A stretch of 25,939 nucleotides of DNA from Moraxella bovis (GTDB taxonomy: Bacteria > Pseudomonadota > Gammaproteobacteria > Pseudomonadales > Moraxellaceae): positions 34,264 to 60,202 of the forward strand of contig NZ_MUXV01000034.1 of assembly GCF_002014975.1 (NCBI RefSeq), given 5' to 3'. Positions 16,934 through 23,703 of the stretch are shown here, piece by piece (within the stretch, counting starts at the first letter, position 1; each line of letters begins with the position of its first letter). The translations under genes were made by a program, and so were the position numbers. The notes under the pieces were generated by a model. The model ran no database searches. It was not told where the DNA came from and saw only the letters and a program-made list of their open reading frames with translations.

Positions 16934-17281
16934 ATGTTAGACGAAGGTTTCATTCATAAAAACAGCCAAGAAATTGTAGAGTTATGCCAAGAGCCTGACA
17001 CGGCATTGAGTGCATTGGCATATTGGATAAAATATGAAAATATTGACAAAGATGCCATCTGTGCCATCCATAAGCGAATCTGTGCGGACATGGATATACA
17101 GTCGGCTTATTATTTGGTGAGAATCATGCAGGCTATGCCAGAGTCGGAGCGACCTGTAGATATAAAGCCGTTAATGGAGCTGGTGGGCGACCTCGGTGGT
17201 GAGCTTAATGACTCATTACCCACACTGGTTGATCGAGAGATGTTGGGGCAAATCCAACAAGAGAGCGGTGTATTTTTATGA
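16934..17281 (+). CDS. Unknown small helical protein, first of a tandem paralogous pair
   Basis: I do not recognise this 115-residue protein. It is acidic and helical, with no signal peptide or membrane span. Its N-terminal 75 residues align with the next gene: IVELCQEPDTALSAL matches IISLCQNPNTALQAI, and SAYYLVRIMQAM matches GAYYLANFAQKV, with the same spacing, so the two arose by duplication. AAGGTG lies shortly before ATG 16934. The stop overlaps the next start by four bases (ATGA at 17278-17281), indicating coupled translation and probably a joint function, for example as a heteromeric complex. Repeated helix pairs could mean a HEAT- or TPR-like protein-binding role, but this is speculation. 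Confidence 0.75.
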   Translation: MLDEGFIHKNSQEIVELCQEPDTALSALAYWIKYENIDKDAICAIHKRICADMDIQSAYYLVRIMQAMPESERPVDIKPLMELVGDLGGELNDSLPTLVDREMLGQIQQESGVFL

Positions 17282-17628
17282 GCATGCCAAGCATTTCTGA
17301 GCAAATTATCAGCCTTTGCCAAAATCCTAATACTGCCTTGCAAGCCATTCATCTTTTGATTGCCAATAATGGGGCGAGCGAATCGGCTTTTCGTGCTGTT
17401 TATGATAGGGTCATGGTGGATAATGACGTGGACGGGGCGTATTATTTGGCAAATTTCGCCCAAAAGGTCGATGATTTGCCTTTTGAAGTGTTGCCTTTGG
17501 TGCGTTTGGTAATGGCAAGTAATGATGAGCTGATGAAGCAGGCGTTACTTGACAAAATGCCCGATGAGGCTCGTGCCAATCTTGACACTTTGCTTGCCAA
17601 TGATGCCCAAAAAGACCTTAATTTTTAA
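17278..17628 (+). CDS. Unknown small helical protein, second of a tandem paralogous pair
   Basis: This 116-residue protein is the partner of the preceding gene and shares the LCQ-x-P-x-TAL motif near residue 13 and the AYYL motif near residue 54. It is also acidic and helical, without export signals. Its C-terminal third (LDKMPDEARANLDTLLAND) differs from the partner. The start ATG 17278 lies inside the end of the first gene. The WG-repeat gene begins 40 bp further on with its own ribosome site, so all three may form one transcript that ends at the terminator at 18609. No database family comes to mind. Confidence 0.75.
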   Translation: MSMPSISEQIISLCQNPNTALQAIHLLIANNGASESAFRAVYDRVMVDNDVDGAYYLANFAQKVDDLPFEVLPLVRLVMASNDELMKQALLDKMPDEARANLDTLLANDAQKDLNF

Positions 17629-17668
17629 GATCTTTTTGTCTTTGTGTGATGATAATTTAGGACGACAG

Positions 17669-18601
17669 ATGAAATACTTTAACAAAAACTGGATGATGAT
17701 TTTGATGGGCGTGCTGTCGGCAGGGCAGGCGTGGGGGTGTGAAAAACCACAGACCGAAGTTGAATATCATTTTGTGGATTGTTTATCAGAAGAAGGGCTT
17801 ACCCAAGTTTGGCTGTTTGACGAACAAGGCTCAAATGCAAAACACGGCTTTGTTAATAAAGCTGGAAAATTGGTTATGCCATTGCAATATGACCGAGCGT
17901 GGGGTTTTAAAGATGGCTTGGCAGGTGTTCAAAAAGATGAAAAATGGGGCTTTATTGACATAACAGGCAAGGTTATCATTCCATTGCAATATGATTATCT
18001 TTATAATTTTAATGAGCAATTGGCAGGCATTCAACAAGACGATAAGTGGGGGTTTATTGACAAATCAGGAAAAACCATTATCCCTTTTATGTACGATTGG
18101 GCTTTGGATTTTACAGAAGGTTTGGCAGGCGTTAGGAGAAATGATGGCAAATGGGGATTTATTGACAAATCCAATCGTGTGGTTATTCCATTTATTTATG
18201 ATGAAGTTGATGTTTTTGTTGATGGTTTGGCAAAAGTTGAGCAAGACGACAAGTGGGGGTTTATTGACAAATCAGGCAAAGTGGTTATTGAGATAAAATA
18301 TGATTATCTTAATAATTTTAGTGAAGATTTGGCAGGTATGGAAATAGATGGAAAATGGGGATTTATTGATAAAAGTGGAAACATTGTTATTCCTGCCAAT
18401 TATGACAGCCTTTATGTTGGATTTAATGATGGTTTGGCAGGTGTAGAAATAGATGGCAAATGGGGGATGATTGACAAAACAGGAAAAATTGTTATTCCAA
18501 TACAATACGACCAACCCTTTTCTTTTTATAATGATGTCGCCGAAGTTGAATTAAACGGCGAAACTTTTTCTATTGATAAACAAGGCAATCGTTTGCCTTG
18601 A
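17669..18601 (+). CDS. Secreted WG-repeat protein
   Basis: The 310-residue protein starts with a signal peptide (MKYFNKNWMMILMGVLSAG, then QAWGC). Cys24 could be a lipid anchor, but AWGC is a poor lipobox. It then consists of seven full and one partial copies of a 34-residue WG repeat, consensus KWGFIDKSGKVVIPxxYD followed by a F-x-x-GLAGV segment. WG repeats are found in many bacterial surface or periplasmic proteins and are thought to build a beta-rich propeller or solenoid; their ligands are mostly unknown. ATG 17669 is chosen because AGGA precedes it and the signal peptide follows; the frame is open further upstream (to 17549) inside the previous gene. A strong terminator follows. The nearly identical units make it prone to repeat-number change. 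Confidence 0.85.
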   Translation: MKYFNKNWMMILMGVLSAGQAWGCEKPQTEVEYHFVDCLSEEGLTQVWLFDEQGSNAKHGFVNKAGKLVMPLQYDRAWGFKDGLAGVQKDEKWGFIDITGKVIIPLQYDYLYNFNEQLAGIQQDDKWGFIDKSGKTIIPFMYDWALDFTEGLAGVRRNDGKWGFIDKSNRVVIPFIYDEVDVFVDGLAKVEQDDKWGFIDKSGKVVIEIKYDYLNNFSEDLAGMEIDGKWGFIDKSGNIVIPANYDSLYVGFNDGLAGVEIDGKWGMIDKTGKIVIPIQYDQPFSFYNDVAEVELNGETFSIDKQGNRLP

Positions 18602-18608
18602 TTTGCCC

Positions 18609-18645
18609 AACCGCTTTATTTTGATTATAAAGCGGTTATTTTTTT
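18609..18645 (+). terminator. Rho-independent terminator after the WG-repeat gene
   Basis: AACCGCTTTAT (18609-18619) pairs perfectly with ATAAAGCGGTT (18627-18637) around a seven-base loop and is followed by ATTTTTTT. It lies eight bases after the stop codon. Confidence 0.85.
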
Positions 18646-18656
18646 GCCCAAAACTG

Positions 18657-18720
18657 CAAGGTGCGTACCACGCACTGTTTTAGGTTCAATTGCTCAAATG
18701 GTGCGTCATACGCACCTTAC
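18657..18720. repeat. MITE-like palindromic repeat, copy 1
   Basis: A 64-bp element bounded by inverted ends: AAGGTGCGTACCACGCAC (18658-18675) and GTGCGTCATACGCACCTT (18701-18718). Each end is itself a small palindrome (GTGCGT/ACGCAC), so the whole can fold as a cruciform. The same design recurs at 21193-21256 at the same length, and a shorter form at 20724-20766. It carries no coding capacity and lies just before the mnmG promoter. Confidence 0.7.
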
Positions 18721-18766
18721 CAAAACTCAAATTTTTCCCCAATTTTCCCAAAATACACCCCAAATC

Positions 18767-18775
18767 TGCTATAAT
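18767..18775 (+). promoter_or_regulatory. Probable mnmG promoter (extended -10)
   Basis: TGCTATAAT is a consensus extended -10 element 39 bases before the mnmG start. The region where a -35 would lie is C/A-rich and poor, as tolerated by extended -10 promoters. Confidence 0.55.
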
Positions 18776-18814
18776 ACCCCAATTTTTCCTAAATTTTTAG
18801 ACAGATTAACAACT

Positions 18815-20710
18815 ATGACAACACTCTATACCCACCCCAAATCTTATGATGTCATCGTCATCGGTGGCGGACACGCAGGCACAGAGGCCGCTCTTGCGTC
18901 CGCTCGCATGGGGGCAGATACCCTACTTATCACGCACAACATTGAGACGCTAGGGCAGATGAGCTGTAATCCTGCCATTGGTGGTATCGGTAAATCGCAT
19001 CTGGTGCGTGAAGTGGATGCACTGGGCGGGGCAATGGCACTCGCAACCGACAAGGCAGGCATTCAGTTTCGGGTGCTAAACAGCCGAAAAGGGGCGGCCG
19101 TGCGAGCGACCCGAGCCCAAGCCGACCGTATTTTATACAAGGCAAGTATCCGTCATACGCTTGAAAATCAGCCAAATTTGACGATTTTTCAGCAACCTGT
19201 GGATGACATCATCGTAGAGAATGGACGTGCGGTGGCGGTGGTTACAGCCACAGGCATTCGCCTAAATACCCGTGCGATTGTGCTGACTTCGGGGACTTTT
19301 TTGGGTGGGGTGATTCACATTGGCTTACAGCACCAGTCAGGCGGACGGGCAGGCGATATGCCGTCCATTCGCTTGGCTGACCGTTTGCGTGAATTAAAGC
19401 TCCCCGTTGGACGACTCAAAACAGGCACACCTGCTCGTATTGACGCTCGTACGGTGGATTTTTCCGTGATGACTGTGCAACACGGCGACACACCGCTCCC
19501 TGTGATGAGCTATATGGGCGATGTGTCTATGCACCCCCGCCAAATCCCCTGCTACATCACACACACCAACGAACGCACGCATGATATTATCCGTGCCAAC
19601 CTTGACCGCTCGCCCATGTTTAGCGGTAAGATTGAAGGGGTGGGACCCCGTTATTGCCCAAGCATTGAGGATAAGATTCATCGCTTTGCCGAAAAAGACA
19701 GTCATCAGATTTTTATTGAGCCTGAGGGCTTCTCCACGCATGAGCTATACCCCAATGGCATCTCAACGAGCCTGCCGTTTGATGTGCAAATTGAGTTTAT
19801 CCATAGCATGAAAGGGCTTGAAAATGCTCACATCACACGCCCCGGTTACGCCATTGAATATGATTATTTTGACCCACAAAATCTAAAACCCACACTAGAA
19901 ACCAAATCCATTGACGGCTTGTATTTTGCAGGGCAAATCAACGGCACGACAGGCTACGAAGAGGCGGCGGCGCAGGGGCTACTGGCAGGGCTAAATGCAG
20001 GACGCATGGCACTTGGCAAGGCATCGTGGACACCACAACGGCACGAGGCGTATCTTGGCGTGTTGGTGGACGATTTGATAACTCACGGCACCAAAGAGCC
20101 GTACCGTATGTTTACAAGTCGTGCCGAACATCGCCTCTTACTGCGTGAAGACAATGCGGATGAACGCTTGACTGCCATTGGGCGAGAGCTTGGGCTTGTG
20201 GACGATGAACGCTGGGCGAAATTTAATCAAAAAATGGAGTCCATCGCCAGCGAAACCGCCCGCCTAAAAGACATCTGGGCAACGCCAAATAACGCCATTG
20301 GTAAAGCCTTTATGGAAAATACAGGCGAGATTTTGACCAAAGAAAACAGCCTGCTTGACCTTTTAAAACGCCCAAATATCACGTTTGCCGACATTGCCAA
20401 AGTGTCAGACAGTACGGTGGGCGATGACGTGGGCGAGCAGATTGAGATAAGTGTCAAATATCAAGGCTATATTGACCGCCAAAATGATGAGATTGAGCAG
20501 ATGAAACGCCTTGAAAACACGGCTCTACCGCTTGATTTTGATTATGCAGGCGTGTCAGGCTTATCCAACGAAGTCGTGCAAAAACTCACCCAAGTCCGCC
20601 CTGCAACACTAGGGCAAGCAAGCCGTATCAGCGGTGTTACCCCTGCGGCGGTGAGTTTACTTGCGATGACGGTTAAGAAGATGAAGAGAATGGAGAAAGT
20701 GGCGGAGTAA
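18815..20710 (+). CDS. mnmG: tRNA uridine-5-carboxymethylaminomethyl synthesis enzyme, FAD-dependent
   Basis: MnmG (GidA) works with the GTPase MnmE to install the (c)mnm5 group on wobble U34 of several tRNAs, using FAD, NADH and methylene-tetrahydrofolate. The FAD-binding [19 protein letters not shown] is at residues 15-33. The family signatures [17 protein letters not shown] (with Cys51) and [21 protein letters not shown] are present, as is [14 protein letters not shown], which carries the second cysteine-proximal FAD motif. ATG 18815 gives 631 residues (E. coli 629); the frame is open back to 18644, but that leader is low-complexity and includes a repeat element, so it is not coding. Ribosome site is weak. 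It lies between repeat copies 1 and 2. MnmA, the thiolation partner, is in the same window. Confidence 0.96.
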   Translation: MTTLYTHPKSYDVIVIGGGHAGTEAALASARMGADTLLITHNIETLGQMSCNPAIGGIGKSHLVREVDALGGAMALATDKAGIQFRVLNSRKGAAVRATRAQADRILYKASIRHTLENQPNLTIFQQPVDDIIVENGRAVAVVTATGIRLNTRAIVLTSGTFLGGVIHIGLQHQSGGRAGDMPSIRLADRLRELKLPVGRLKTGTPARIDARTVDFSVMTVQHGDTPLPVMSYMGDVSMHPRQIPCYITHTNERTHDIIRANLDRSPMFSGKIEGVGPRYCPSIEDKIHRFAEKDSHQIFIEPEGFSTHELYPNGISTSLPFDVQIEFIHSMKGLENAHITRPGYAIEYDYFDPQNLKPTLETKSIDGLYFAGQINGTTGYEEAAAQGLLAGLNAGRMALGKASWTPQRHEAYLGVLVDDLITHGTKEPYRMFTSRAEHRLLLREDNADERLTAIGRELGLVDDERWAKFNQKMESIASETARLKDIWATPNNAIGKAFMENTGEILTKENSLLDLLKRPNITFADIAKVSDSTVGDDVGEQIEISVKYQGYIDRQNDEIEQMKRLENTALPLDFDYAGVSGLSNEVVQKLTQVRPATLGQASRISGVTPAAVSLLAMTVKKMKRMEKVAE

Positions 20711-20723
20711 GGATTTTTGATAA

Positions 20724-20766
20724 GAATACGCACCATTTAGAGTTTATTTTAAATGGTGTGTGATAT
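20724..20766. repeat. MITE-like palindromic repeat, short copy 2
   Basis: ACGCACCATTTA and TAAATGGTGTGT form a 12-base inverted repeat with one mismatch-level wobble around a short T-rich loop. The arms match the inner halves of copy 3 (CACGCACCATTTAAAA), so this looks like a shortened member lacking the outer GGTGCGT palindromes. It lies 14 bp after mnmG and touches the upstream region of the next gene. Confidence 0.55.
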
Positions 20767-20769
20767 TAT

Positions 20770-21183
20770 ATGCCTAATACTTTAAAAAATCTTATGGCAA
20801 ACGATTTTGAAAAATTATCACAGCTTATTCAAGCATTTGAACGCACGGACTTTTTGGACGAACAATATAAATTCCAAATTCAATCCCTTGCCAAAAAGAA
20901 AGTGGATTGGTATTTGGTTGAAAATTATTATAAAGGCATTTCATTGGAAGATTTGTGCCAAATTTTATTAACGCCTAATATTGAAAATTGGCAAACATTA
21001 ACCGATGATGAATGCTTAAATCTCATTCAAGAAATCTTGGACGTTGTCTGCAATGTAGCGATTGTGGATAGGAATATGGACGCATTGCATAAACGCTATC
21101 CCAATCTTTCAGTTTGTGATTTGATTTTTTGGCAAGATGAAACCAATCCAAAAGTGATATTGGAGAGATTAAAAAATTCTTAA
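20770..21183 (+). CDS. Unknown acidic protein between two palindromic repeats
   Basis: I do not recognise this 137-residue protein. It is soluble and predicted mostly helical, with aromatic-rich stretches (VDWYLVENYYKGISLEDLC and LIFWQDETNP). ATG 20770 has no clear ribosome site; ATG 20794 (MANDFEKL) is an alternative start. The gene is visibly more A+T-rich than mnmG before it and lies between repeat copies 2 and 3, so it may be a laterally acquired single-gene insert. Small acidic helical proteins of this size are often immunity proteins or antitoxins, but no toxin partner is next to it, and nothing in the sequence shows that role. Confidence 0.65.
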   Translation: MPNTLKNLMANDFEKLSQLIQAFERTDFLDEQYKFQIQSLAKKKVDWYLVENYYKGISLEDLCQILLTPNIENWQTLTDDECLNLIQEILDVVCNVAIVDRNMDALHKRYPNLSVCDLIFWQDETNPKVILERLKNS

Positions 21184-21192
21184 AAATTCGTC

Positions 21193-21256
21193 AGGTGTGT
21201 ATCACGCACCATTTAAAAATGTTAGCCACTTTTAATAGTGCATAATACGCACCTTA
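21193..21256. repeat. MITE-like palindromic repeat, copy 3
   Basis: A 64-bp element with ends AGGTGTGTATCACGCACC (21193-21210) and AGTGCATAATACGCACCTTA (21237-21256), plus inner ATTTAAAA and TTTTAAT arms. It has the same length and layout as copy 1 and lies 22 bp before the TIGR02452 gene. Confidence 0.7.
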
Positions 21257-21278
21257 CATTCAAATAAGGAAAAATAAA

Positions 21279-22114
21279 ATGAACACCAAACAAATCGCCC
21301 AGCAAGCCCTACAAATCAGCCAAACAGGCAAATTACCAACTGATAAAGGCGAAATTGATTTTTTGGATAAACAAACATTTGCCCAAAGCAATACTTTATT
21401 ATATCGCCCAGATGACTTGGCGCAATTATTTGCCAATGACAATCAAATTGGTAATGGTAATTTAAAGTTAAGCGTAACGCACGAAAGTAGCCAGCAAGCA
21501 AGCAATTTATCGTTTGATTGTCAAAGAACAAAAAGACAATGTTTGCTTATTAAATTTTGCGTCCGCCAAAAATGCAGGCGGTGGTTTTTTTGAGTGGGGC
21601 AAAAGCCCAAGAAGAAGATTTGTGCCGTTCGTCTGGGCTGTATTTGTGCCAATTAACCCAGCCTGATTATTATGAAATCAACCGCAAGCACAAATCAATG
21701 CTTTATACCGACCATATTATTTATTCGCCTGCCGTGCCATTTTTTCGGGTGAATAAAGAAACACTATTGGACGATATTTTTACTTGTTCAGTAATCACCG
21801 CCCCCGCTCCCAATGCAGGCGTACATTTACAAAGATGTCCCAATGATACAAAGAGCATTGAAGAAACTTTAATTCGCCGTGCCAATTATGTATTAAGCGT
21901 GGCAAAACATCAAGGGCATAAAATTGTGGTATTAGGAGCGTGGGGTTGTGGCGTATTTAAAAACGACCCTGTGCAAGTGGCAAAAATATTTAACGATTGC
22001 TTAAAACAAGAAAAGTTTAAAAATTTCTTTGATGAAATTGTCTTTGCCATTCATGACAGTAGCAAAACTTTAAAGGTTTTGACAGCTTTTGAGAGTGAAT
22101 TTAAACAGTCATAA
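21279..22114 (+). pseudogene. TIGR02452 family (microbial PARG-like macrodomain) gene with two frameshifts
   Basis: Three frames must be joined to read this gene. Frame one (from ATG 21279) runs to LKLSVTHESSQQA. Frame two carries YRLIVKEQKDNVC and LNFASAKNAGGGF. Frame three carries LSGAKAQEEDLCRSSGLY, APAPNAGV and VVLGAWGCGVFKNDPVQVA to 22114. Together they give about 276 residues, the usual TIGR02452 length; the family is related to poly(ADP-ribose) glycohydrolase macrodomains, with GGGF and QEE as the catalytic-loop motifs. The first break is one extra GCAA unit in (GCAA)3 at 21494-21505. The second is one extra T in T7 at 21585-21591. Both are slippage-type changes. ATG 21279 follows AAGGA. 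Whether this is decay, phase variation or partly sequencing error is open. Confidence 0.85.
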
Positions 22115-22154
22115 AACCATACCATAAAATTAGTGTTAAAATAAGGAAATTATT

Positions 22155-22658
22155 ATGAAAAAATATGCGTTTTTAATGGCAATTTTAATGGTTGGCTGTG
22201 TTAATCCAACACAAAACACAACCAAACCAATGACCGCACAAAAACAAGCAATATTGGCGGATTTTGATGGTTGTGCTGATGTGTATAATGAAGTTCGTTT
22301 GGAAGATTTGTATTTTGAAAATACCAAACAAACCTTGCAATTTTTTCCAAAATTATTGGATAAAGACGATGCCCCTGTACCAAAATATAATAATGCTTAT
22401 TTTAATATGGCGTGTGGTGGTACAGCTTTAACAGGTCAGGTAACAACCCAACAAAAACAAGGCAAAACTTGGGTAGAAATTAAAACCTGTGGCGATTTGA
22501 CTTGGCAAAGTGAAAAAGACGCTTGTAGTGTTGATAAAGGATTTTATCATCATGGATTAAAAGGTCAAAATGGCGAAACCATTATTTTGAAATATGGCTA
22601 TATTTTCTACATTGGAAAAGATAGTGCGGTAAATGCCTATAAAATTTCATCATTTTAA
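22155..22658 (+). CDS. Small lipoprotein of unknown function
   Basis: The 167-residue protein opens with a lipoprotein signal, MKKYAFLMAILMVGC; the lipobox LMVGC gives a lipid-modified Cys15. Position +2 is Val, so sorting to the outer membrane is likely by the usual rule. The mature part has six further cysteines or so (for example DGCADVY, MACGGTAL, KTCGDLT, DACSVDKG), suggesting disulfides in the periplasm, and ends with beta-rich aromatic segments (YGYIFYIGKD). A strong AAGGAAA site precedes ATG 22155. It follows the TIGR02452 gene by 40 bp on the same strand and is equally A+T-rich. I do not recognise the family. Confidence 0.75.
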   Translation: MKKYAFLMAILMVGCVNPTQNTTKPMTAQKQAILADFDGCADVYNEVRLEDLYFENTKQTLQFFPKLLDKDDAPVPKYNNAYFNMACGGTALTGQVTTQQKQGKTWVEIKTCGDLTWQSEKDACSVDKGFYHHGLKGQNGETIILKYGYIFYIGKDSAVNAYKISSF

Positions 22659-22676
22659 TAACGAGCAGATTTTTAC

Positions 22677-22725
22677 TTTATTTTTGAGTAATTTTTGGTT
22701 ATGATAAGTCATTTTATCATAACCA
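22677..22725 (+). promoter_or_regulatory. Promoter with overlapping perfect 12-bp palindrome upstream of the AEC permease
   Basis: TGGTTATGATAA (22696-22707) and TTATCATAACCA (22714-22725) are exact reverse complements separated by six bases. TATGAT (22700-22705), inside the left arm, is a -10 box 17 bases from TTTATT (22677-22682). The palindrome would thus cover the -10 and the transcription start, the usual place for a repressor operator. No T-run follows on the plus strand, so it is not a terminator for the lipoprotein gene. Confidence 0.5.
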
Positions 22726-22734
22726 GAATTTACC

Positions 22735-23703
22735 ATGAACTCCCAAGAAATCCTCCAAGCCATCAGTTTTGCTTTTATGATTGTCTTTCCAAACCTAGCC
22801 TTGATGGGGCTGGGTTTTTATATGAGAAAATCAGGCAAGATTAACAGTAATTTTATTGATACGGCATCCAAAATCGTCTTTAATTTTGGTTTGCCGTGCT
22901 TACTGTTTTTTAGCGTGATAAAAAGTGAAGTGAATTATGCCGAGCAGTTGCCACTCATCATGGCAGGGTTTGTAACGACTTTTGTGCTGTTTTTTGGGGC
23001 GGAACTGTACGCCAAAATGCTCATTAAGGACGTGCGTGATAAAGGCGTTTTTGTGCAAGGGGTGTTTCGCTCGAACATGGCGATTATCTCGCTGTCGGTG
23101 GCAACCAACGCTTATGGGGCGGTGGGGACGAGTGTGGGGGCGGTGTACATAGGGATTTTGACGATTTTGTATAATATCTTGTCGGTCATTACGCTATCAC
23201 GCACGAGCCAGAGTAAGGGGTTATCCGCCCAAAGTCGGGATATTATCATCAAGATTTTTCAAAATCCGCTCATCATCGCCTTGGTGTCTGCCTTTATTTA
23301 TAAGGGGGTAGGCTTGCCTTTACCGCCTACACCGATTGCCAAAACAGGTCAGCTACTGTCAAACATTGCCTTGCCACTTGCCTTGATATGTGCAGGCGCG
23401 ACGCTGGACATTAAGTCTATGTTGGGGCTGTCGGGTGTCTCCATGCAGGCGAGTATTGGGCGGATTATTGTCGCTCCACTGCTTGCAGTGGGTGTGGGCG
23501 TGGCGTTTGCCCTACCGCCTGTACAGTTTGGCGTGCTGTTTGTCATGGTGGCAAGCCCTGCCGCCGCTGCAAGCTATGTTATGGCAAAGGCGATGGGTGG
23601 CAATGATGTCTTGGCGGCGAACATTTTGGCATTTACCACGGTGGTGAGCATGATAGGCATGGCGGTGGGCATAGCGTGGCTTCGGGTACTAGGGTGGGTT
23701 TAG
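22735..23703 (+). CDS. AEC (auxin efflux carrier) family permease
   Basis: The 322-residue protein is hydrophobic throughout, with about ten membrane helices arranged as two five-helix halves, as in the AEC and bile-acid-transporter fold. FNFGLPCLLFFSV near residue 50, the FVQGVFRSNMAIISLSVA segment near 105, and the C-terminal VMVASPAAAASYVMAKAMGGND are typical of AEC members. Bacterial members carry out transport of malate/malonate-type dicarboxylates or remain uncharacterised; the substrate cannot be assigned here. ATG 22735 has no evident Shine-Dalgarno sequence, and the predicted leader is only about 23 bases. A perfect palindrome overlaps the promoter. Its stop codon overlaps that of dnaG on the opposite strand by four bases, leaving no room for a terminator. 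Confidence 0.88.
   Translation: MNSQEILQAISFAFMIVFPNLALMGLGFYMRKSGKINSNFIDTASKIVFNFGLPCLLFFSVIKSEVNYAEQLPLIMAGFVTTFVLFFGAELYAKMLIKDVRDKGVFVQGVFRSNMAIISLSVATNAYGAVGTSVGAVYIGILTILYNILSVITLSRTSQSKGLSAQSRDIIIKIFQNPLIIALVSAFIYKGVGLPLPPTPIAKTGQLLSNIALPLALICAGATLDIKSMLGLSGVSMQASIGRIIVAPLLAVGVGVAFALPPVQFGVLFVMVASPAAAASYVMAKAMGGNDVLAANILAFTTVVSMIGMAVGIAWLRVLGWV

Noticed and set aside
18644..18814. Longer MnmG with a 57-residue N-terminal extension
   Set aside because: The extension would be translated from a repeat element and upstream of the predicted promoter; the standard start at 18815 gives the normal length.
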